The position numbers and the translations under genes were made by a program. From Aptenodytes patagonicus (taxonomy: Eukaryota; Chordata; Aves; Sphenisciformes; Spheniscidae): DNA of 64,000 bases. The notes under the pieces were generated by a model. It saw only the letters and a list, made by a program, of their open reading frames with translations, ran no database searches and was not told where the DNA came from. Positions 26,463-37,855 of the stretch are shown one piece after another. Numbering within the stretch: the stretch's first letter is position 1; every line of letters begins with the position of its first letter. The DNA lies in contig NC_134950.1 of the NCBI RefSeq assembly GCF_965638725.1, positions 11,346,101 to 11,410,100 on the forward strand. Direction: 5' to 3'.

Positions 26463-26526
26463 GGGGAGGAGGAAAGGGAGGGGGGGAAGAAGGAGAGGGG
26501 GGAAAAAAAAAAGAAAAAAAAAAGGG
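26463..26526 (+). repeat. 64-bp uninterrupted purine tract
   Basis: Every base from 26463 to 26526 is A or G, moving from G-rich (gggaggggggg) to A-rich runs. It sits just upstream of the inferred transcription start. Such mirror-like homopurine tracts can form triplex DNA or exclude nucleosomes; that role is inference. Confidence 0.85.
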
Positions 26527-26564
26527 CTGCCTCTTTAAATGCTGGGGGCTGAGCAGTCGCCGGG

Positions 26565-26795
26565 GCGTCCGCAGCCGGATCCAGCCTCCCTCCCCTTGGC
26601 CGTGCCTCTCCGGCGCTTGTTGCACAGCCCCAGTGCCGGCAGCGCGGCGCACGGGCGCCGCTGCTGCGCGGGGAGCGCGGAGCCGCGCCGGGCCGGGGCC
26701 ATGATCCAGCCGCGCTGCGCGCCCACCCCCAGCAGCCGCGCCGCCGCCCGCTCGGCGTAGAGCCGCTCCCGGCGCCGCGCAGCCTTCCCCGCCGG
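26565..26795 (+). other. LRATD2 non-coding exon 1 (5' UTR)
   Basis: The right edge is a good splice donor: exon ...CCGG followed by GTAAGT at 26796. It pairs with the acceptor ending at 27281, just before the start codon. A short 5' non-coding exon ahead of a single coding exon is, as I recall, the arrangement of mammalian LRATD2. The left edge is only an estimate from the TTTAAA box. The exon carries an upstream ORF at 26701-26760. Confidence 0.55.
26701..26760 (+). CDS. Upstream ORF in LRATD2 5' UTR
   Basis: A 19-codon ORF lies wholly inside exon 1. It begins in a GC-rich context (ggggccATGa, purine missing at -3) and ends with TAG 35 bases before the splice donor. If transcription starts upstream of 26539, an earlier in-frame ATG there extends it to 73 codons with the same stop. 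The peptide is low-complexity (Arg, Pro, Ser, Ala) and not recognised. Any effect would be to reduce initiation at the main start; translation is unproven. Confidence 0.35.
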   Translation: MIQPRCAPTPSSRAAARSA

Positions 26796-28183
<1,388 letters not shown>

Positions 28184-31100
28184 CAGCCCCAGCATCACCA
28201 TGCTGCTTGGCCTGGGTGATGGGGATTAAAACTGAAGGCTGCGAAATTGAGCTGTTATAAGCCCTTTGGGCCGCTTAGGTGCAGCTTCATTCCAATCACA
28301 TGTGAAAGGAAGGGGGAAAGCTGATTAAGTGTCTGTGCTTTAGTGCTTAACTCCTTCAGTGCTTGATGGTAAAACCGCTGACTTACTTGTAGAAGATCAA
28401 ACTCAGGGCAATTCTACCCCTCTCCACTCCCACTTCTTCCCTTCCTCTCTGCCCTCTTTGTGCATAGCCTTTCCGTCAACCATCTGCCAGTAGGCCTGAC
28501 CCTACAAGATGCTAAATGCCTTTGACATCCTCTTATCAGCAGAAGTTAAGAGTATGTAATACTATTAAGAAGGAGCCAACAACTTTCGGGACATGACCAC
28601 GTAGCTCTGAGTGTGTGATTAGTTGGTAGCTGAGAAGCATGAGGATATTGTTTTTCCTTCTCTGCCCCTATTTCTCTTCAGTTGTGGCTCCTGTTAGTAT
28701 TGCAACAAGCTGCTTGCTTGCCTGGTGCAAGGCTTCATGGATCGGTAGCCAGCCCCCTGGTAGATGTAAGGGAGAAATCTCCACTAATTTTAATGAAATG
28801 GGTTTGATGTGCCTGGTGCAGCCTTAATTGATAGGAACTTGCAGATGCGCTGGGGGAGCCCCTCCTTTGCTATCAGTGTGTGGCTTTGAGGACAGAAGAT
28901 TTATTTATTGCTGACTGGTCCCAGGGAAGGAGGAAGTTTGTAGCCCTGATTAAGGAGTCTGTGCACTGGTGCTGGGACTCTTAGGCAGATACCGAGCTAT
29001 GCCAGTGCTTGTTATAGGCTGCCTGGCTTCCCCTAAAGCAAATGGCAGAGCTCCCGATTACATCTGTGGCACACATCAAGGCAGTAGAAGCAGGTTGCTC
29101 ATGTGCAAGAGTATGTCTTGAGTAAGCTGCCCCTCGAGAGGGTGACCTCTCGGCTGGGTGCTCCTGGCCGTAGAGCATGTCACAGGTTCTGCACCACAGT
29201 AAACACAGCTGTGATGGGAAGCGATGCGAGGGAGCACAGGCTGGAAGGCATTGCAGGCAGGGAGTTTTTCCTCCCTTACCACAAACCAATTTCCGCTTCA
29301 TTAGGGATTTCATGTTTCCTTTTTTGCTAACTTCTATGGTATGCAGCTGAGCTATAGCATTAGAGAAAAGGAGAGGATATGCCTCCAAAGTTGTTGTGCA
29401 AGTCCCTTATTAAACAGGAGGGGAGGGGGAGCACGGTGCTGCCTGCCTCGAATATTCCCGAACTTGTTTTCAACTCTTGAACTGGTCTCCCACACAGGCA
29501 GCACTGTCAGGTCTTTGTCCTGAGATCTGAAGTGTGTGAGCAAACGCCGATTTGGAGGCAGTTTCTAATGCAAAATTCCTTCCCCTTAAAGCACAATAGT
29601 GATGAGGTGAACTTGAAGATAAGGTTGAGTTCATTTAAATAATGGAAACTAACAGTGTGGTGTAAACTTGAAGCATAGTTAATATAGTCTTTCCCACAGT
29701 TGTTTACGGTTATACCACAAATAGCAAAGTACTCCACGTCCTTTCCACCCCTGAGACGGGAGCAAAGTTTGTCATTTCAGTGTAGGTAGATACCAGCTTT
29801 TGATTAGTTAAGACTACATGAAGCAACTTTGCCAATGTGATCCAAATAGATTATGGTGGTGTGTTTTTTGTCTAAAATACACAAGCTAGGAAAAAGCTGT
29901 GAAAGACTACTTCATCCTCACTTCAGGAGGGAAAATAATTTTTAGGGTTATGCAAATACACCATATACTGTTTCCTTAATGACTCCCATGCTCTCCTTTT
30001 GGGCTGTGAAATACCCAAATCCAAAGGAGAGTTTAACACCAAGCTCCCTTAGAATGCTATAGCTCAGGTGTCTGCACTAAGTGTTTGGTTTTTTTCTCCA
30101 ATATGCAATGGAGTTATACTCAAGTTACTGTGATTGTCAAGCAGATGTGCAACCTTGCTTTGAGAGCGTAATAACTACCCATATCTAACGGTAATAGGGT
30201 TAATATGTGGATGTCTGCACATAGGTTTTATACAACTACTAGTAACTACTAAAAGCTAAAATAATCACTGAAATAGTCCGAAAAGGAGTGAAGGATAGTC
30301 TGTCTTGTACTGACTGATAGGAGACAACTGAGATTATCTAGACCATGAGTAAATGTCTGGCTGTGGTTTCTTTCATACTGAAACCTTGTACATAACAAAG
30401 TTTATTTCACTGTGTAATATAGGTATGTAAAATAGTATTTTCTTACAGATATTTTTGAAAGCTAAAAAAATAATAATCCCTTCATAACCTTGCATTTGAA
30501 AGTAAGTCGTTAGGCACATTATTTTCCAGTCCTCTGAATGGGTTTATTTTTCATTAGTGATCTAAAGTATATTCTAGGTCATAAAGTATAGAAACAGCTA
30601 TAAATGTCAAATATTATGTATCTACAGGGTACTAAACAGTAAACTAGTTGTGAAAATATTTTTCCCTTGTCTGAAACATCAGAACTATGACACTTAGCCA
30701 TTTCTCTCCTTCTGAGATACCCTGCATAGTCTGGCTTTGTTTTCTGTTCTTTTTTTCACTTTTTGTTTGATTTTTAAAAAAGGACCAAATCTGCTTGGGA
30801 ATGGAGAGCAAAGCTTCTTTCACCAACTGAAATCGTGTCTTGTGCTGATCTTGGTGCTTCTCTGTACCGGTCATGCCTTTTGGGATAAATTCCCACACAG
30901 GCATAGGGCCTTAGCAAAGAATCCCAGAGCTTGCACTGCCTTGCTAGGACAGAGAGTGAAGGAGGGAGCTTGCCTCACAGTAAAGCAGAGTCTGGCATGC
31001 ATTCTGCTGCGTTAGAAAACCTATATGATCCTCTGACACCTGGGATATGGGTGTTCAGTATTTGAAACATAGGTATTTGGAATCTTTAAATTTCTCTACA

Positions 31101-33490
31101 AGCTATGTTTGGGGATTTATTCTGTCTCCCGGCATTCCATTATGTGTAGAAGTAGAAGGGGGGGGGAGCTGGAATTTTTTTATTTAGTCTGGGAGAGTGC
31201 TGCTTCCATACAGGGATTTCTTATTCCAGCAGATAAAGATGCAACTGTTGAATCTTTTAACAGGTGGGTCCTTTTTCCCTACCTGTTGATTGGGCAGTGT
31301 TATTTAATAGGTGCTACTAAACACCACTGCAAACGTTTTCTAAGCGGTTTGGTTTTAAAGCCACGGACCTGCAATGAGCTGGGTGTGAGAACAGGGATTG
31401 CTGTAGAAGCACATCACAACTGCTTAGGTTCTTGTCTTTGCTGTACTTTACTCAGTTATTGTCTGCAAACTAGGCTGGGATTTCTAGAGCTTGATTTTTA
31501 AAGAAAAACATCTCCCAGGAAAACAGACTTTTTTGTGTATGTGATGACTTCAAGACTTTTGTGTAGATCACAAAAGAGAGGGGGGAAAAGAATAAGTAAA
31601 AGCGCTCTTCTCTGCAGCTTCTTCTTTAACGTATAGAAATTCAGGTGTGATCCTTCTTTGCTGAACCAGAAGTTCTGCAGGTCCTAAGCCTATACTGAAG
31701 TTTGAAGTTGTGAGTAGACCCTACCTTGAGCCACTTGAAAAATCAGTAAGACTATACGTGTGCTTGAAGTTAAGTGTATATTTACATTTCTTTGTGAATA
31801 AGGGCCTGGAATTTCAATCTGAGGTCTCTGGTGGAAGCGTGGAGGATCTGAGGTTGCATAATCACTGGAGGAGAACAAGTAGTGCTGTGAAAGCTGTTTC
31901 TCAGAGGGCTTCTTGTCCAAACAAGGCTCGTAGAATCCAGCCCAAACTTTGGCCTCAGTTTCCCCTTGGAAATCCCGGAGCTGCACTGATTTGGTGAGAG
32001 AGGTGTATTACACAGCAGTTGTAAACTAAGCTGATGACCGTGCTGCAGACTGTTCTCTGGTATCTTGGTCTGTCTTGTCGTGCTTGAACTTTCCCTTGCG
32101 TTTTTAATATTTAAAGTTAATATCATTTGTCTTAAAAGCCCTTTGATTGTGTAAACACTTAATCATCTATATGAATTTACTCATTTGGGCGTACCTACCG
32201 CTGCTGATAGGATGACTGCTGTGAATATCATTATGCATATGTTAAGGCTGGCAAGACTGAGCCCCAGATGTGTAAACGTAGCTTCAGCTAGGAAATGTAG
32301 ATAAGCAGTCTTATTTCCCCAGAGTATTGGTGTGTTTGATGCAAATAATGTCCTGGAAAAGGCTTTATAGTAAAACCTACAATTATCCCTTGATTGAGTA
32401 ACTTTAAAAACACAATTTAGACGTTCACCTTCCATGTGAATGTGAACAAGGACGTAAACTGAAGTTTATTTCAAGTTATCCCTGATTCTATGTGAATGCA
32501 AAGTATTGATTACAGCAACTCGCTAGAGCTTACCTGGCCAACACAGTAGGCAGTTGCAGGGTAGGCAGAGAAAATACCCAGAAGCTAATTCAAAAACTAT
32601 ATTTTCTTACTTGGAAAAATATATTCTTCAGACTGAAGGACCCTAGACTATGGAAGTAAACTTTCAATTGTTTTGTATAAATGAAACCCTAGGCAAACTC
32701 CTTAAGTTTTGTTCATTTAAAGTCAATATTCCACTCTCAGTACTAAAATAGGTAATATTATGTGATGAATATATTTCAGATTTTGAATATAATGGTGGTT
32801 TTCTTTTTTCTCTTCTCCTTTGGTTAAGTTTTACTACAGGTCTGTCCTTGGGTGTGTGAAGTGTGTTGTCGAGTGGTTTCCCACCTGTGCTTTTCTGACA
32901 ATTAACAGCACCAACCATAATTCTAACAGCCATGTAGGAACAAATATTTTTTTTTTGAAAGCAAAATTTTAATTTTATATAACAGATCAGAGACTAGTCA
33001 CTAAGTAGAGGTAGGAAATACATTGTTTCCAACAGCAGTTTCTATTTGTAAGAAATCTACTGTTAATTGAGTATGTGTTGACTACTCTTATAAATCAATG
33101 TGCAGTGATAAGGCCAGGTGTATTGTATAATGGGCTTAGACTTTCAGATTAGGGGTTTTTTTAACTGTGGATAGGAAGAAATCAGGGTGACTTCAAACAC
33201 CGGTGGTTTAGATGGTTCTTTTGCATTAATATTGAATTAGAAGCTTTCTTTAAATGCACACTTGAAATTCCTGACATCGTAACACTTCATGGAATCATCC
33301 ACAATAACAAGTGTAATCACAAAATATGATTTTTTTTCCACCATGAGCGTTTTCTGTAAGCTGTCTTTTGTCAGTAAATGTTGAATTGTTAGTGCAAATA
33401 TCTTCTTTTCCTGAGAAAGAAGTACAGATCATTGATTGTACCATTTCCTTCAAAATGAAGGGCATTGCATAGTAACTAAAAAGAAATAAA
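28184..33490 (+). other. LRATD2 3' UTR and/or downstream flank
   Basis: No gene is seen. The GC content falls from the CpG-rich CDS into AT-rich DNA, especially 29.8-30.7 kb. Sense-strand poly(A) signal candidates are ATTAAA at 28225-28230 (only 42 bases after the stop), ATTAAA at 29409-29414 and AATAAA at 33485-33490. I cannot tell which is used, so the 3' end is left open. Confidence 0.35.
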
Positions 33491-35396
33491 AGATTTATAG
33501 TATCTTTTACAACCTTTCTTTCTTTTGTTTGTTTTTTGAATGGCATGGTTTTTACCCCAGCTTTTTGGAAAACTAATGATTCCTCATGACGGATGCATCA
33601 GACACAAAACAATCAATGTTTTCACTGACTTCACATGTCAGATCAAAATCTCACTCTTTGGTTGTGTTCTTGCTCTAAAGAGAGAGGAAGAATAATCTCT
33701 GTACAAGGCCAGACCATCAGGCGCTTAATAGGCAATAGCTGTATTAAATCTGATGAGGATCTGGCCCATAATTTAATTTTCAAAGTGGAAAATGAATTCA
33801 GCAGAAGATCATATAGTATTAGTTGGCACCCAGGCTTGTCTTGTCTGCCAGCAACTGCTAAAGGAACAGATGTAGTGTCTGCGAGGGGGAGAAACGAGAG
33901 AACATCAGAACTCGCAAGGAGTTTTTGGAAAATCTGTACAACTGTTCAGTTTGTGTGATGTTTTGTCTCATAGAAGCTCCAGGGATGGAGTGGGATCTAT
34001 GTTCTACCCGCACCAGGCGCAGGGACGTTTCTTACTGAAGGTGATGAGGGTCACTCATTGTAGTAAGACGTTATATGTATAGGGTAATGGTTCTTAATTC
34101 GTCAAAGCGTTCCACTGTGTACGCATCCACAATGACAAAAACAGCGATACAACAAACAAACTGTACTTCTCTCTGAGATCCTGACCAGATAAAGCTATTT
34201 GAATCTCACACAAAAGCACTGAGTCAGCTCAAGCAGGAATACTTTGAGTGAAACCATCCTGAGGAAATTTAGCTGTTAAAAGATGAGACTTCTGCTGAAA
34301 GTACTAGTGGATATCTTAGCTCTTCTGTGGGTTGCAGCTGTCCTTGACAGCCTTCTCACAGGTGTGACAGTGAGACAAATACTTACAACAGAGACAGCAG
34401 CTTTCAAGGCTCAGGGCTGTAGGTGGGATTCCACCAGAACATTTAATTTCCAGCTCTGGTATGGACTTAGGTGACTTTGAACAAAATGTATGAGGTACCC
34501 AGCTGTGCTCTATGTGACTGCAAGAGTGCCTGAATTTTCAGGTGTCTGATACTAGATCTGAAAAAGAACATGAAGAACCAAAAATGTGAGTTGGGTGACT
34601 GAATCAGCACCTGAAAATCCCTGCTCAGCTGCCACCTAGCACTGGAGGCCACTAAACAATGAAGCTTAATTTTTTTTTTCTTCTTTATTTATGGGTTCTG
34701 GGCCTTTTTTCTCACCCAGAAGCTTCTCCTTTACATGAAGTAAAGCAGCTCGTGACTTCTCTCACAGCCTGTGCCCATAGGGAGGGAGATCCAGCAAGAA
34801 GGATCCTGCCTCACATCCCAGTGGCTGCTCCCAGAATGGATGTGACCTCAAATACCAGAGGAGCTTCTTAAAAAGGACATTTGCACTGCCCTTTTATTTC
34901 AGAACACACCCGAGCTAGAAATAGGTTAATGTAAAATGCATTTATCAGGGACATGGACTGTGATGAGTTCTCTGCACTCCTGGCTGGCTGCTCTGAGCTC
35001 CTCGACTTCTGCAGAGAGGTTTTATCTTCAGTTCCCTCTTTTCTGTGCTGTGGATCACTTCCAGCAGAGCACTCTTGAAAGTTCTCACCCCGCAAGAATC
35101 TGGAAGTGATAGGAAGGTTGAATCCCCGTCATCCCGAGGCAGAAGAGGAAATCAATTTTCAGTCTTCCTCCATCCTGAAACTATGCTCAGGTCTCTAGGA
35201 TACGGTATAAAGGAAGGCTGCCCACCACTAACACCTCCTTTGTCTTTATAAAGGAAGGCAGCCTAAGTTTTCATTTGCAAGAGTGGTTGCCGTGTACTTT
35301 TTTCCGAAGAGCTCTGCACTGCGGCAGAAGGCAGTTCCTGTTAGCCAAGAGTAAGGTGCCCAAGCATGGGGCGGGGGGTGGGAGTTGAACAGCAGA
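33491..35396. other. Non-genic interval
   Basis: Unique sequence. The part at about 33720-33830 has a dense AT-rich motif texture resembling conserved non-coding DNA but shows no definable site. No gene is supported. Confidence 0.4.
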
Positions 35397-35571
35397 CTTG
35401 CAGAATCGCAGAAAATCCTTAAGGGTGGGAGGGACCTTTGGAGATCATCTAATCTACCCCCTTGCTTAAAGCATGGGCAACTAGAGCAGGTTGCTCAGGG
35501 CTGCATTCAGTCAGATTTTTAATAACTCCAGTGATGGAGACGGATGACCTCTCCAAGCAACCTTCCACTTC
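35397..35571 (-). repeat. CR1 LINE 3' end, minus strand, diverged
   Basis: The segment 'gaatcgcagaaaatccttaa', then 'gagggacctttggagatcat', 'agagcaggttgctcagggct' and a degraded 'aactccagtgatggagac' follows the CR1 3' UTR in reverse. The terminal octamer is eroded. It abuts CR1 coding remnants on the right, with the reverse transcriptase region absent between them. Confidence 0.75.
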
Positions 35572-36470
35572 TTATATGCTTTTTTTTTTTAATGTTTGAG
35601 TTTTGTCAAGAAATCCTCGATCATTTATGGCTCCTTTCCTTGACTTCTTGCATGTAGGGATGGACCATTCTGAAGCATGGAGGAGGTGATTGATGAAAAT
35701 CAACCAGGTGTTATGGAACTCCTCTACAGGACTGTGTCCATGGGATTCTTCAAAGCAGGTCCCTGAGCAGGCCAAAGTCTGCTCTCCTGAAGTCCAGGTT
35801 GTGATCCTGCTATTTGCTTTGTTCCTGCCTCTGAAAATCGTGAACCACACTATCTTGTGGTAACTGCAGCCATGGCTGCCCCGGACATTCCCATCCCCTA
35901 ACAGTTCTTCCTTGTAAGTGTGCTCCAGAGAGCATCTCCCCTCATTGGCTCCTTGATCCTGTGTCAGGAAGTTGTCGTCAATATACTCCATCAATCTCCT
36001 GGACTGCTTGTGCCCTGCTGTGTTGCCCTTCCAGCAGATACTGGGGTGTTCAGGTCCCCCATGAGGAGCAGGGCCTCCAGTCATGAGGCTTCTTCTATCC
36101 GTCCACTGAAGAAGGCCTCATCTACTTCTTTCCAGTCAGACAGTATGTGGCAGCCACCCACCACAACGTTGCCCACATTGGTCTGCCTTCTAACCCCGAC
36201 CCATAAGCTCTCAGCAGGCTTATCACCCATCCCTAGGCAGACCTCCACGTATTCCTGCTGCTTTCATGTAAATGACAAGTTCACTTCCTCACCATCCTGG
36301 TCTGTCCTTCCTACAGAGCCTGTATCCATCCATTGCAGCCTTCAGTTGTGTGAGTTATCCCTCTACATCTCCGTGATCTCAGTGAGATCATAACCCTGCA
36401 ACTGCATGCAAATTCCTGTAATCTCCATGCTGCATGCACTAATGTTGAGGCACTGCAGAGAGGCCCCCAG
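35572..36470 (-). pseudogene. CR1 ORF2 endonuclease-domain remnant
   Basis: On the minus strand, translation gives CR1 ORF2 endonuclease landmarks: a 'PSICWKGNTAGHKQSRR' block, 'YIDDNFLTQ', and 'GSHGCSYHKIV' with the region after it. Further upstream (about 36.1-36.45 kb) degraded sequence follows the N-terminal endonuclease region. It is broken. A frameshift falls at the GDxN motif (about 36.04-36.06 kb), where 'LLLMGDLN' is in a different frame from the following 'HPSICW'. The terminal S-D-H motif reads S-Y-H. The longest surviving frame spans 35572-36084. No reverse transcriptase follows; sequence jumps to the CR1 3' end near 35571. A non-functional transposon remnant. Confidence 0.8.
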
Positions 36471-36699
36471 AGTGCTTATTTCCCAGAGAGCTTGCCCTAC
36501 AGAGCTGTCCTATCGACACTGCCTTATTTCTGTGCATGCACTTTGGGTGAGCCCCCTTCAGTCCAATTCTGCTGTTTTCAAGGCCTCTCTCTTGTCCACA
36601 TCAATCTGCACACTTTGCTTGACCACCCAGTTTGCCAGTTCTCACTTCGTTGCAGGTCTTGATCTCCCTCCCTCATCATTCCCGTGTTAAAGCCCTCCT

Positions 36700-36997
36700 C
36701 ACCAAGCTGACCACCTGTTGGCGATGATGTTTTTCCCCACTTGGTCAGGTGGATCCTATCTCTTCAGCAGTCCTTGAACCTCAAAGGTCCCACAGTCATA
36801 GAAGCCAAATATCCCTTTTGCCGACACCAGCTGCACAACCGGTCATTGACCAGCAGGATCTGTCCAGTCCATCTCAAGCCCTTTCCGCTCACCAGCAAGA
36901 TCAAGGAGAAAACCACCTGGGCCCCCATGCTCTTGGCCACCAGAGTCATGTAGTCATTTGTGATATGCTCCAGATCTCCCTGCAGCTGCATCCTTCC
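36700..36997 (-). pseudogene. CR1 ORF1 esterase-domain remnant
   Basis: The minus-strand frame at 36764-36991 includes 'SMGAQVVFSLILLVSGKG' and 'VNDRLCSWCRQKG'. These match the C-terminal half of the SGNH-esterase-like domain that CR1 ORF1 carries. It lies 5' (in CR1 orientation) of the ORF2 endonuclease remnant, as expected for one element. The remnant is cut exactly where an LTR begins at 36998, so either the LTR inserted into the CR1 or the CR1 was truncated there. Confidence 0.7.
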
Positions 36998-37855
36998 TGT
37001 GGTGGGTCAATCTTGGCTAAGGGCCCAAACCCCCCAGTTGTTCTCTCACTCCTACTGAGGAAGAAAATAAGACAGAAAAGCTCATGGGTCAAGATACAGA
37101 CAGGAAGATAATTACCAACTACTCTCACAGGCAAAGCAGACTCAGCTTTAAGAAAACTAATTTAATTTATTGTCAGCTAAAATACATTTGGGTAGTGAGA
37201 AAGAAAGACAAAAAAATAATACATTCTCCCCCCTCCCCTTTCCCCATGCCCAGCTTCACCCCTTCACTCCCGACTCCTCTCCCCCCGAGGGGCGCAGGGG
37301 GTGGGGATGGGGGTTGCGGTCAGTCCATCACAGCCCCTCTCAGCTGCTCCTCCCTCCTCTCACCTCTCCCTGCTCCAGCGCGGGCCCTTCCCCAGGCTGC
37401 AGCCCTTTCAGGGACAACCTGCTCCCGCCTGGGCTCTCCACGGCCGCGGCTCCTGCAGGAAATATCCCCCTGCTGCGGCCTGGGGCCCTCCCCGGGCTGC
37501 AGGGTGGGTCTCTGCTCCAGCGGGGTCTCTCCAGGGCCGCAGGGGATCCCTGCTCCGGGCCTGCAGCACCTCCCGCCCTCCTCCTCCTCCTCCGGCCTCG
37601 GGGTCCCTCTGCTGCTGCTCCCTCCTTGGCTTCCTCCTCCTCTGCCTGTGCCGCCCTTTCTGGCACCTCTTTTCCCCCAGGCGCCCCCAGCTTGGCCGAG
37701 GGGCTCAGCCCTGTCCTGCGGTGGGGCCCTTGGAGGTGGCTGGGACCAGTTGGAACCGGCTGTGTCCGGCATGGGGCAGCCCCGGCCTCTCCTCACAGAG
37801 GCCACCCCTGCAGTCCCCATGTTGCCAACGCCTGGGCACAGACGCCCTGTACAGC
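36998..37855 (-). mobile_element. GC-rich avian LTR (ERV), minus strand
   Basis: The left edge (tgtggtgggtcaatcttggc) is the inverted-end motif of a widespread avian LTR family. About 150 bp in, 'ctaatttaatttattgtcag' holds a minus-strand AATAAA. The GC-rich core contains repeated 'gctccagcg..gg..cttccc..ggctgcag' units (37375-37560), and then '..cacagaggccacccctgcag'. Orientation is set by the poly(A) signal. The right edge is approximate and I could not find a convincing target duplication. The long open frames here (for example 37301-38248 plus) come from GC-rich LTR sequence and are not called as genes. Confidence 0.7.
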
